The translations under genes and the position numbers were made by a program. DNA of 64,000 nt from Azospirillum sp. B510. Its GTDB lineage: Bacteria > Pseudomonadota > Alphaproteobacteria > Azospirillales > Azospirillaceae. Shown piece by piece: positions 15,737 to 23,096 of this stretch. The notes under the pieces were generated by a model that was not told where the DNA came from, made no database searches, and saw only the letters and a list, made by a program, of their open reading frames with translations. The stretch lies in the NCBI RefSeq assembly GCF_000010725.1, contig NC_013856.1, positions 1 to 64,000 of the forward strand, written 5' to 3'. How positions within the stretch are numbered: the first letter of the stretch is position 1; every line of letters starts with the position of its first letter.

Positions 15737-17011
15737 TCACCAATCGCCGTAGCGTGCGACGATGCCGCGAAAGAGCGCGTCGCGTTCGGCGCCGAGATGC
15801 GTCTGGCCGGCGTCCCCGGTCGCGTCCTTGCCGACGGCCGTGTGCACCATCACCAGTTTCAGCATCGGGTCGACATAGATCGCCTGCCCATAGATGCCCA
15901 GCAGAACGAAGCGGCGATGGCTGCCGGGCAGCAGCCAGACCTGGAAGCCATAGCCGTAATAGGTGCTGTCGGCCCACCGCATCCGTCCGGGACGGAAGGC
16001 CGGCGGCTGGCGCGACGCCTCCGTCATGTCGAGAAGATGGTCGGCCGAGAGGACGGGACGGCCGGACACCAAGCCATCGTTGGCCAGCATCACCCCAAGG
16101 CGGCCGTAATCGCGGACGGTGGCGTTGAAGTCGCCTTGCGCCACCTCCGCCTTATCGGCCGGATTCAGCATCCAGGTCGCCTTGGCCTCCGCCCCGATGG
16201 GCCGCCAAATCTTTTCGCCGATATAGTCGCACAGGGTCCGGCCGGTGGCGGTGCGCAGCACGAGGCCGAGGATCTGCGTCTGGGCGCCGGCATAATTGAA
16301 CCGTTCGCCTTCCGGGTCGGCGCGTTCGGTGATGCTGCGGGCGGCGGCGATGTTGCCGTCCCGGCGCGTGATCCGGTTGTAGGCCGCGCGGTCGTCATCC
16401 GGCCTGTAGGTCTCGACGAATTTCGCGCCGGACGCCATGCGCAGCAGGTTGACGATCTTCGTTTCGCCATAGAGCGTGCCCCGAAGCTCTGGCACATAGG
16501 TCGCGGCGGTGTCGTCGAAGGAGCGGATCGCGCCGTCCTCCAGCGCCTTGACGAGGCCGAGCGCGGTGATCGTCTTCGCCATCGAGTTCGACAGCATCCG
16601 CATGCCGGGCGTACGCCCGTAATTGTAGCGTTCGGCGACGATCGCGCCCTCATGCAGGACGAGGACGGCGGTGGCCCGCTGGCGCCGCATATAGTCGTCG
16701 AGCGTGTATGTCCCGCCGGAGAAGCGGTAGGCGAAATCGACCGGTGTTTCGACCGGCAGGGCCAGCGGGACCGGGGCCGGATCGAGCGCGCAGTAGGGGG
16801 CCAGCGTGTCGAGCGCGCTGAAGGAGCCGACGCGGTAACGCTCCCTGCGGCTTTCGCCGATCGTCGGCGCGGCCGGGTAGCCCGCCGCCTTGCCCAGGAT
16901 GTCCTCATCGGGGGCGGCGGCGGATGGGCGCGGAGCGGCGGCGAACAGGAGCAGCGACAGCGCCAGAAGCCGGAGAGGCCGAAGCCGGGGAAAAGCTCCG
17001 CGATCCATCAT
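15737..17011 (-). CDS. Secreted serine hydrolase, class C beta-lactamase / 6-aminohexanoate-dimer hydrolase fold
   Basis: The 424-residue protein has a signal peptide (about residues 1-32, ending SAAA) and a beta-lactamase-fold domain. The catalytic S-x-x-K is SMAK at about residues 143-146, and Tyr240 in 'ERFNYAGAQTQ' is the likely second catalytic residue. The surrounding sequence ('LHEGAIVAERYNYG', 'GMRMLSNSMAKTITALGLVK', 'DYGRLGVMLANDG', 'YYGYGFQVWL') resembles NylB-like esterases and amidases more than true beta-lactamases. It is transcribed divergently from the VOC gene. Substrate unknown; esters or amides are likely. Confidence 0.87.
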   Translation of the reverse strand: MMDRGAFPRLRPLRLLALSLLLFAAAPRPSAAAPDEDILGKAAGYPAAPTIGESRRERYRVGSFSALDTLAPYCALDPAPVPLALPVETPVDFAYRFSGGTYTLDDYMRRQRATAVLVLHEGAIVAERYNYGRTPGMRMLSNSMAKTITALGLVKALEDGAIRSFDDTAATYVPELRGTLYGETKIVNLLRMASGAKFVETYRPDDDRAAYNRITRRDGNIAAARSITERADPEGERFNYAGAQTQILGLVLRTATGRTLCDYIGEKIWRPIGAEAKATWMLNPADKAEVAQGDFNATVRDYGRLGVMLANDGLVSGRPVLSADHLLDMTEASRQPPAFRPGRMRWADSTYYGYGFQVWLLPGSHRRFVLLGIYGQAIYVDPMLKLVMVHTAVGKDATGDAGQTHLGAERDALFRGIVARYGDW

Positions 17012-17148
17012 CCTCCTCCGTCGATGCCGTTCCGATGCGGAGAATAGCGCATGGCCCGTTCAAATTCGCGTTTTTTGAGAAGGGTGGACGGGCTATCGTG
17101 ATCCGCCGCGCGCCATTCGCTTGGCGCCACGCTTCATAGGGGGATCGC

Positions 17149-17574
17149 ATGACGGACACCGCCTTGACACTGAACGGCGTGCTCGAGACCGCTCTTTATG
17201 TCGACGACCTTGCCAGGGCGCGGGCCTTCTACGAGGACATCATGGGCCTGCGGGCGATGTCGTTGAGCGAGCGGCTCGCCGCCTATCCCGTCGGACCGAA
17301 AAGCGTGCTGCTGCTGTTCCAGAAGGGTTTGACCGACCAGCCCCTCGACACGCCGGGCGGGACGATCCCGCCCCATGGCGGCAGCGGACGGCTCCATTAC
17401 GCCTTCGCCATTCCGGCCGAACAGATGGACGGCTGGCTCGACAGGCTCGCCGGCCATGGCGTCGCCATCGAGAGCACCGTTTCGTGGCCGAGGGGCGCGC
17501 GCAGCCTCTATTTCCGCGATCCCGACGGCAATATGGTCGAGCTCGTCACGCCGGGGCTTTGGGCGAACTACTGA
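17149..17574 (+). CDS. VOC-family (glyoxalase/dioxygenase-like) protein
   Basis: The 141-residue protein has the paired beta-alpha-beta-beta-beta repeats of the vicinal oxygen chelate fold. 'LETALYVDDLARARAFYEDI' opens the first half and 'LHYAFAIPAEQMDGWLDRLA' the second, ending with 'SLYFRDPDGNMVELVTP', which carries the conserved metal-site Glu. A His (in LHYAF) and the Glu are plausible metal ligands. Such proteins include glyoxalases, fosfomycin/bleomycin resistance proteins and ring-cleaving enzymes; nothing here separates them. It ends 175 bp before the IS3 remnant. Confidence 0.85.
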   Translation: MTDTALTLNGVLETALYVDDLARARAFYEDIMGLRAMSLSERLAAYPVGPKSVLLLFQKGLTDQPLDTPGGTIPPHGGSGRLHYAFAIPAEQMDGWLDRLAGHGVAIESTVSWPRGARSLYFRDPDGNMVELVTPGLWANY

Positions 17575-17764
17575 CCGGCGCGCGACGGAAGGCGGTTCGC
17601 GGCGGCGTGAACCGCACCAGGATCTCGATGGCGATCCCCATCCATTCATCGGGATTCCGATCCTGACGCCGCTTTCACGGAAAAGACCACGCGCAGACGG
17701 CGCCGATGGACGCGGCGGCGATCCGCCGAAAAACTGAGCTTCCCCTGAAGCGGTGGACACCGGG

Positions 17765-18384
17765 TTATGCGGGCTGTCGCTCGGCCTGCTCAGGGGTGAT
17801 GTAGCCGATCGCCGAGTGCAGGCGTTGGCGATTGTAGTAGCCTTCGATGTAGGCGAACAGGTCCCGCTTGGCGTTCTCACGGGTCGCGTACCGCTGATGG
17901 TGGACGAGTTCCGATTTCAGGCTTCCGAAGAAGCTTTCCATCGGCGCGCTATCCCAGCAGTTCCCCTTGCGGCTCATCGACGGGGTGATGCCGTGGCTTT
18001 TCAAGGCCTTGCGGTAGTCCGCCGAGGCGTATTGGAACCCGCGGTCGCAATGGTGCGGAAGGCCGGGGGCGGGCCGCTGGCGCTGGATGGCCATGGTGAG
18101 CGCCGCCAGCGGCAATTCGGTGCGCAGGTGATCGCGCATCGCCCACCCAACCGCCTTGCGGCTGAACAGATCGAGGACCACCGCCAGGTACAGCCAGCCC
18201 TCGTCGGCCGGCACGTAGGTGATGTCGGTGAGCCAGACTTGGCTCCGTAGCGCTCGCGGTGATCGGCGTGAAGCCGCCGGATATCATCGAGCAACTGCCG
18301 GTTCGCCGCCTTGCGCGGGCTCTCCGGTCGCGTGCGCCAAGCATAGTAGCCGGACGGCGACACGCCGAGCGCGTTGCAAAGCAC
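17765..18384 (-). pseudogene. IS3-family transposase orfB, internally deleted
   Basis: The downstream part (17765-18214) keeps the rve integrase core: 'VPADEGWLYLAVVLDLFSRK', the second catalytic Asp in HHCDRGFQYAS and the Glu in APMESFFGSLKSE. The upstream part (to 18384) keeps 'LCNALGVSPSGYYAWRTRP' and ends in 'HADHRERYGA'. Where about 60 residues should join these, the sequence jumps straight from RYGA into VWLTDITYVPADEG in a different frame (near 18240). The enzyme cannot be made as one chain. The first catalytic Asp (TDITY) sits just after the junction. Confidence 0.85.
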
Positions 18385-18412
18385 CCGAACCGGGTATTCG
18401 TCCCGGCAATCC

Positions 18413-18705
18413 TCAATGATCCGGAAACCTCATTTCAGAGGCTCCGAGAAAATGGCTACAGTTTTTTAATATGTCGCGTTCCATGCGGACGCGGTCCAGT
18501 TCGCGCTTCAGGCGCGTGATTTCCGCCGATTGATCGCCGGCCCCCCTGGCCCGGAAACGCGCCGCCGCCACGTGCGCAGCATCGACGGCTGGATGCCCAA
18601 GTCCTTGGCGACGTGCTCCAGGGGCCGGCCACTGCTTTCCAACAGCGCCACGGCCTCACGCTTGAACTCGTCCGTGAAAAAGCGCCGTTTCGCCGTCATC
18701 TCCAC
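18413..18705 (-). pseudogene. IS3-family orfA, frameshifted
   Basis: The first 50 residues are a normal orfA HTH: 'KRRFFTDEFKREAVALLESS' and 'HVAKDLGIQPSMLRTWRRR'. The frame is then lost. The expected coiled coil (DQSAEITRLKRELDRVRMER followed by DILKNCSHFLGA) is present in another frame down to a stop at 18413. The A-run around 18464-18470 matches the slippery site used for programmed frameshifting into orfB, but the earlier shift is an unprogrammed indel, so the gene is dead. Confidence 0.75.
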
Positions 18706-18789
18706 CTCTCCGCTTCCACAGGGAGCTTAACAGAGCTCTCCACCAATCCGGAGGAGGCTCAAACCGCGGTTCCCTTCATGGTTCCATCC

Positions 18790-18974
18790 AGACCGGCCCG
18801 GTGGCGGTCGCCAGGGACCCGGCCGCCTTGGTCCGCGGGACGCGGGAGGAGGCCGCCGCGCTGAAACACCGCATCGGCCGCGAGGACCGCGCGCTGTATG
18901 ACCTGATCGACCGCTCGGGGCTGGCGAGCGCCGCCCGACCTTCGCGCAAGCGTCGACTTGACGGAGGTCAATGA
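18790..18974 (+). pseudogene. C-terminal fragment of a gene cut by the IS3 element (hemerythrin-like?)
   Basis: The frame reads 'GPVAVARDPAALVRGTREEA' and 'ALKHRIGREDRALYDLIDRS' to a TGA at 18972 without any start signal upstream, since it begins directly after the insertion sequence. Spaced His, Glu and Tyr residues in 'HRIGREDRALYDLID' recall the last helix of hemerythrin-like proteins, which are common beside anaerobic-respiration genes, but the fragment is too short to be sure. Of the 330 bp between the IS gene and ubiT only this part looks coding. Confidence 0.35.
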
Positions 18975-19034
18975 CGGCGGACGGGTGCCGGTTTTCATGG
19001 GCGGTGGACTGACCGATGAGGAGGGAAGCCGCCT

Positions 19035-19751
19035 ATGCGCGATCCCGATGGCGCACCGACTGTTTTCGCACCGACCGCTTTCACCGCCGATGGGCCCGGC
19101 TCTCCAGGCTCGGACGAGCGCGCCCGCCGTTTCGAGACCGGGTTGAGCCGGGCCGGGCTGGGGCTGGTGCCGAAGCTGGGGCGGCGGGCCAGCGACGCGC
19201 TGCTGGCGCGGCTGCTGACGCTGCTGGCCGCCCGCCACCCGCGCGCCTTCGAGGCGCTGCGCGAGATGCCGGACGCCCGCGTGCTGATCGAGCCGGTGGA
19301 CGCGCCGGTCGCCCTGCTGATGCGTGTCGGACCGGAGCTGGCGCTTCATGCCCTGCCGCGCGGTGCCGGGGGCGTCGGGGCGGAGGGGGCCGCCGACGCG
19401 GTGGTGCGCGGGCCCTATGCCCGGCTGCTCGACCTGCTGGAGGGGCGGATCGACGGCGACGCGCTGTTCTTCCGGCGCGAGTTGAGCATCTCCGGCGACA
19501 CCGCCCTGATCCTGGCATTGCGCAACACGCTGGACGGCGAGGAGGAGATGGATCTGGTGGCCGACGCCGCCTCCGTCGCCGCACCGCTGGCCCGCGCCCT
19601 GCCGGTGCTGCGCCGCAATGCCGGGCCGGTGCTGGACCGGATCGAGGCGGCGCGCCGCCTGCTGCCGCCGCCGCTGCGCCGGGGGATCGAACGGATGGAG
19701 GCGCGCCTGGCGGGGGCGCTGGCCGGAACACCGCCGGAAACGAGAGCATAG
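19035..19751 (+). CDS. ubiT: Anaerobic ubiquinone biosynthesis accessory factor UbiT (SCP2 domain)
   Basis: The 238-residue protein carries an SCP2 lipid-binding domain over about residues 60-170, ending with the family-typical 'GDALFFRRELSISGDTALIL' and 'ALRNTLDGEEE'. SCP2 proteins of this kind (YhbT/UbiT) bind isoprenoid quinone precursors and are needed, with UbiU and UbiV, for oxygen-independent ubiquinone synthesis. The start follows GAGGAGGGA. The gap to ubiU is 17 bp and the three genes clearly form an operon. The N-terminal 30 residues are low-complexity, longer than in E. coli UbiT. Confidence 0.9.
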   Translation: MRDPDGAPTVFAPTAFTADGPGSPGSDERARRFETGLSRAGLGLVPKLGRRASDALLARLLTLLAARHPRAFEALREMPDARVLIEPVDAPVALLMRVGPELALHALPRGAGGVGAEGAADAVVRGPYARLLDLLEGRIDGDALFFRRELSISGDTALILALRNTLDGEEEMDLVADAASVAAPLARALPVLRRNAGPVLDRIEAARRLLPPPLRRGIERMEARLAGALAGTPPETRA

Positions 19752-19768
19752 GACCAGGGCATAGGATC

Positions 19769-20785
19769 ATGGACAATTTCGAGCTGATCTGCCCGGCGGG
19801 GACGCCGGCCGCGCTGCGCGCCGCCGTCGATGCCGGGGCCGACGCCGTCTATCTCGGCTTCCGCGACGAGACCAACGCCCGCAACTTTCCGGGCCTGAAC
19901 TTCACCCGCCAGGATGTCGCCGACGCGGTGGATTACGCCCACGCGCGCCGGGTCGAGGTCTATGTCGCCGTCAACACCTACCCCCAGGCCGGCAATCTCG
20001 GCCCCTGGCGAAAGGCGGTGGACGACGCGGCGCGGCTGAAGGTCGACGCCGTCATCCTGGCCGATCCGGGGCTGCTGGATTATGCCGCGAAGCGCCATCC
20101 CGACCTGCGCCTGCATCTGTCGGTCCAGGCCTCGGCCGCCAATGTCGAGGCGATCCGGCTCTACCGCGACGCCTTCGGCGTGCGCCGGGTGGTGCTGCCG
20201 CGCGTGCTGACCGTGCCGGAGATCGCCCGGCTGAACGCCGAGATCGACATCGAGACCGAGGTGTTCGTCTTCGGCGGCCTCTGCCCGATGGCCGAGGGCC
20301 GCTGTTCGCTGTCCTCCTACGCGACCGGCCTGTCGCCCAACAAGCAGGGCGTCTGCTCGCCGGCCAACCATGTCCGCTACGAGCAGCGGGGCGGCGCGCT
20401 CGCCTCGACGCTGGGCGGCTTCACCATCAACGTCTTCGGCGAGGGCGAGCAGGCCGGCTATCCGACGCTGTGCAAGGGCCGCTTCGTCGCCGGCGCCGGT
20501 GCCGGTGAAGCGGCCGGAGACGGGAACGGCCCGGCCTATCTGTTCGAGGAGCCGACCAGCCTGAACGCGATGGATCTGCTGCCGGAGCTGAAGGCGGCCG
20601 GCGTGCGGGCGCTGAAGATCGAGGGGCGCCAGCGCGGCAAGGCCTATATCGCCGCGGTGGTCCGCGCCTATCGCGAGGCGCTGGACAGCTTCGCCGCCGG
20701 CCGCGTGGTGCCGCGCATCGATTTGCAGGCGATGGTCGAGGGCGGGACCCAGACCACCGGAGCCTATACGCGCGGATGGCGCTGA
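19769..20785 (+). CDS. ubiU: O2-independent ubiquinone hydroxylation protein UbiU (U32 family)
   Basis: The 338-residue protein is a U32 'peptidase' family member. It starts 'MDNFELICPAGTPAALRAAV' and contains 'GADAVYLGFRDETNARNFPG', 'LHLSVQASAANVEAIRLYRD' and the Cys cluster of the 4Fe-4S site: CPMAEGRC (about 170-177), GVCSP (about 193) and LCKGRF (about 232). UbiU forms a heterodimer with UbiV, each holding a 4Fe-4S cluster, and hydroxylates the quinone ring without O2, probably from prephenate. The ATG at 19769 is the first sensible start after ubiT; the longer open frame overlaps that gene. Confidence 0.94.
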   Translation: MDNFELICPAGTPAALRAAVDAGADAVYLGFRDETNARNFPGLNFTRQDVADAVDYAHARRVEVYVAVNTYPQAGNLGPWRKAVDDAARLKVDAVILADPGLLDYAAKRHPDLRLHLSVQASAANVEAIRLYRDAFGVRRVVLPRVLTVPEIARLNAEIDIETEVFVFGGLCPMAEGRCSLSSYATGLSPNKQGVCSPANHVRYEQRGGALASTLGGFTINVFGEGEQAGYPTLCKGRFVAGAGAGEAAGDGNGPAYLFEEPTSLNAMDLLPELKAAGVRALKIEGRQRGKAYIAAVVRAYREALDSFAAGRVVPRIDLQAMVEGGTQTTGAYTRGWR

Positions 20786-20798
20786 GGAGTTTCACGGA

Positions 20799-21695
20799 AT
20801 GACTGCGTCACTCACTTTGGGGCCGGTGCTGTTCAACTGGCCGGTCGACCGCTGGCGCGACTTCTACGCCCGCATCGCCGACGAGGCGCCGGTGGACAGG
20901 GTGGTCGTCGGCGAGATCGTCTGCTTCAAGCGGGCGCCCTTCTTCGCCGAGGCGATGGGCGACGTGATCGAGCGGCTGAGCGCCGCCGGCAAGACGGTGT
21001 GGCTCGCCAGCCCGATCCTGGTCGGCAGCGAGCGCGAACGCGCGGCGATGCGTGATCTGGTGGAGTCGGATGCCGCGCTTGTCGAGGCCAACGACATGGG
21101 GGCGCTGGCCCTGCTGGCCGGGCGGCCCCATGCGGTCGGGCCGACGATCAACGTCTACAACGAGGCGACGCTCGGCTGGATGGCCGGGCGCGGCGCGGTG
21201 GCGGTCTCGCTGCCGGCCGAGCTGCCCTCCGCCACCGTCGCGGTGCTGGCCAAGGCCGGGCGGGAGCTGGGGGTGGAGACCGAGGTGCAGGTGTGGGGAC
21301 GGGCGCCGCTCGCCATCTCCGCCCGCTGCTACCACGCCCGCGCCCATGGGCTGCACAAGGACGGCTGCCAGTTCGTCTGCGGCAAGGATCCGGACGGCAT
21401 GCCGGTGACGACGATGGACGGGCAGCCCTTCCTGACCGTCAACGGCACCCAGACGATGTCGCACGGCTGCCTGTGTCTGGCGGCGGAGATGCCGGAGCTG
21501 GTGGCGATGGGGGTGGAGCGTTTCCGCCTGTCGCCGCAGGCGATCGACATGGTGCGGGTTGCCGAGGCCTTCCGCGCGGTGCTGGACGGCCGGCGTGACG
21601 GGACGGAGGTGGCGGCGGAGCTGGGCGGGCTGATCGACGCGCCGCTGGTCAACGGCTTCTACCACGACACCGCCGGGGCGTTGCGGGTGGCGTGA
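20799..21695 (+). CDS. ubiV: O2-independent ubiquinone hydroxylation protein UbiV (U32 family)
   Basis: The 298-residue partner of UbiU shows 'LGPVLFNWPVDRWRDFYARI', 'VDRVVVGEIVCFKRAPFF' with an early Cys (about residue 42), 'ARCYHARAHGLHKDGC' and 'CGKDPDGMPVTTMDGQPF', then 'HGCLCLAAEMPEL'. The spaced Cys residues match the four cluster ligands of UbiV. It lies 13 bp after ubiU. The set lets the cell keep making ubiquinone during denitrifying or other anaerobic growth, in line with the nosZ fossil just downstream. Confidence 0.94.
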   Translation: MTASLTLGPVLFNWPVDRWRDFYARIADEAPVDRVVVGEIVCFKRAPFFAEAMGDVIERLSAAGKTVWLASPILVGSERERAAMRDLVESDAALVEANDMGALALLAGRPHAVGPTINVYNEATLGWMAGRGAVAVSLPAELPSATVAVLAKAGRELGVETEVQVWGRAPLAISARCYHARAHGLHKDGCQFVCGKDPDGMPVTTMDGQPFLTVNGTQTMSHGCLCLAAEMPELVAMGVERFRLSPQAIDMVRVAEAFRAVLDGRRDGTEVAAELGGLIDAPLVNGFYHDTAGALRVA

Positions 21696-21762
21696 GGGGG
21701 GAGCCGGGGGGGCAAATGGGGAGCCGCGGCGGATGCGCCCTCCCCCTCCCTCCCGGCCGGCG

Positions 21763-21846
21763 CGTCGTTCCCGCGAAGACGGGAATCCAGCCGTTCCAGC
21801 GATCGGTCGCGGAGCCTCCTGGATCCCCGCCTTCGCGGGGATGACG
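21763..21846. repeat. Extragenic inverted repeat, copy 1
   Basis: Outer arms CGTCGTTCCCGCG and CGCGGGGATGACG enclose inner arms around CGGGAATCCAG and CTGGATCCCCG. It is the type of dispersed palindromic element that translates as 'SRLRGND' or 'RRRGDPG' in shadow frames. A second copy lies at 40422-40506. It sits in the 508-bp gap between ubiV and the protease gene and is followed by a T7 run at 21852-21858, so it could also terminate ubiTUV transcription. Confidence 0.75.
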
Positions 21847-21923
21847 AGAAGTTTTTTTGTTCCAAACGCTTGGCGTTATCCGGAATTGTGCGCATGCCGT
21901 GGCTCCCCCCAAGGGGGGGAGGC

Positions 21924-22125
21924 GGTCAGCTCGTCGATGTCGTCCATGTTGGTGACAGGGACGCTCACCTCGTCATCCTGTTCGACCGTGAATTCCTCCA
22001 GCCCGAAGGTCTGGGGGGCGCCGCCACATGCGGATGCGAACCCTGTGACCGTCACGGATGAGCTTGGCGTCGTCCCTCCTGGCCCGCCTGGGAGCCTCCT
22101 CCCGCAGTGGATCGCCGCGATCAAA
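21924..22125 (-). pseudogene. nosZ: Fossil fragment of nitrous oxide reductase (nosZ), CuA-domain region
   Basis: On the minus strand one frame reads 'FDRGDPLREEAPRRARRDDA' then 'KLIRDGHRVRIRM', and a second frame then reads 'APQTFGLEEFTVEQDDEV' and 'SVPVTNMDDIDELT'. Joined across one frameshift (near 22030) this follows NosZ: the linker 'DAKxIRDGxKVRV.M' and the start of the cupredoxin CuA domain, 'APxFGLExFTVxxGDEVxVxVTNxDxxxDLT'. The Cys/His copper ligands that should come next are absent because the homology stops at 21924. It is only about 65 codons, so no activity is possible. It indicates a lost nos cluster beside ubiTUV. Confidence 0.7.
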
Positions 22126-22203
22126 GAGAGAGTTTCGATTCACCTTGATCCCCCATGATTGCGTCAACATCCTCCTGGAAACTGATTGGTTGAGGAGTGT
22201 GGA

Positions 22204-22914
22204 ATGGTAAGGTGGGAGGATGTTCCCGACTCGAAAAGCTGCAAGGTGATAGCCGGCGTCGCGTTGGATGGTCTGTTGTACAGTCAGCGCGGACCAACAT
22301 GCGGGATCTACGCGTTGTGGAAGGCGCTGAGCCACAAGGAGCTCTCCGGCGGTAAGGTATTGCCACCGCCGACGAAGCATAAAGCCTCTTTTCCGGACAA
22401 TAAAACGTCGCTGCGATCCATCGCCAAGTTGGCAGGCCTGACGAAGATCGGCGAAGTATTCGCTGCGGAACACGTGGGGCTCTTGGCCAAAAGTGTCGGC
22501 TACGAAGGCGGAAAGGTGATTGGCTTTAAAGATGCCGGTGAGTTGTTCACTCTGGTGAAAAGCGCGGTAGATAACGGCCAATTCGTCATGATGGCGTTTT
22601 CCGTGGGCAGCAAGGGAGAGCCGGATTTAACCGGCTTGAACCCCCACTGGTGTCTGATTTTCGGCTATTGGGAGGCCACCCATGAACTCGCGGTCACACA
22701 TTGGAAGGAATTCTTTGTGTTTCCCGTCGCCAACCTTTTTCAAAGCAACACCAAACTGCTGCCATTTCCCAAATCGGAGTGGTCAAAGCCGAAGGCTGGG
22801 AAAAACAGAATGGAAGATTATGAGGAGGGCACAGGGGAGGATAGAATCAAGATTCGGGCATTCTCCGAGACCGAGCTGGCCACAGCGCTCGGGTGGAAAC
22901 TGGTTGTGATCTGA
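22204..22914 (+). CDS. Papain-like (C39/ACTMAP-like) cysteine protease, probable horizontal acquisition
   Basis: The 236-residue protein has 'SQRGPTCGIYALWKALSH' with a candidate nucleophile Cys33 at the start of a helix and 'LNPHWCLIFGYWEATHE' with a candidate His148. That is the Cys-helix then His-strand order of papain-like enzymes. The Q-x-G-P-T-C-G-x-x-A-L-W pattern recalls the actin-maturation protease family and bacterial C39-like peptidases. There is no signal peptide or ABC domain. The ATG at 22204 is preferred over an upstream TTG because GAGGAG lies six bases before it. Base composition and codon use (many AT-ending codons, AAA, ATT) differ sharply from all neighbours. Substrate unknown; a toxin, effector or immunity role is possible. 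Confidence 0.7.
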   Translation: MVRWEDVPDSKSCKVIAGVALDGLLYSQRGPTCGIYALWKALSHKELSGGKVLPPPTKHKASFPDNKTSLRSIAKLAGLTKIGEVFAAEHVGLLAKSVGYEGGKVIGFKDAGELFTLVKSAVDNGQFVMMAFSVGSKGEPDLTGLNPHWCLIFGYWEATHELAVTHWKEFFVFPVANLFQSNTKLLPFPKSEWSKPKAGKNRMEDYEEGTGEDRIKIRAFSETELATALGWKLVVI

Positions 22915-23049
22915 GCGGGACGGAGAGCGGGGGCGGCCGCCTTTCGTCGGCGGTCACGGTGTGGAGGTGGGGCTGGCGCCTGGAAAATGCCCGGCTGTTG
23001 GGAAATCAGTCGAATCCCCTCGGTTCGCGCCCCTGGGGCGGCCGCCTCC

Positions 23050-23092
23050 GGTCGGAATCCGACCACCGCGACGGAGTGGTCGGATTCCGACC
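23050..23092. promoter_or_regulatory. parS: Candidate parS centromere downstream of parB
   Basis: GGTCGGAATCCGACC (23050-23064) and its exact reverse complement (23078-23092) form a palindrome of palindromes. The outer arms, extended to 17 bp, flank a 9-base spacer, and each 15-bp half is itself a dyad. It begins 5 bases past the parB stop. It has no U-run. ParB sites are commonly 14-16-bp dyads placed next to parAB, so this is the best centromere candidate in the window. Confidence 0.6.
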
Positions 23093-23096
23093 AGCG

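Larger units (their letters stand above)
17750..18745 (-). mobile_element. Decayed IS3-family insertion sequence
   Basis: About 1 kb holds both genes of an IS3-type element, transcribed leftwards and both broken. The ends share a short inverted motif (GGTGGA near 17752 and TCCACC near 18739), so boundaries are approximate to within a few bases. Full-length relatives are about 1.2-1.3 kb, so roughly 200 bp is missing, matching the internal deletion in orfB. It lies between the VOC gene and a truncated gene end, so its insertion or a later deletion probably removed the front of that gene. Confidence 0.8.

Noticed and set aside
15737..17011. Antibiotic-resistance class C beta-lactamase
   Set aside because: The S-x-x-K motif is present, but the Y-x-N motif is replaced by Y-A-G and overall sequence fits NylB-like esterases and amidases better.
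21876..22124. 82-residue minus-strand open frame as an intact small gene
   Set aside because: Its core matches only a piece of NosZ, while the flanks match nothing and another frame carries the adjoining NosZ piece. I treat it as a pseudogene.
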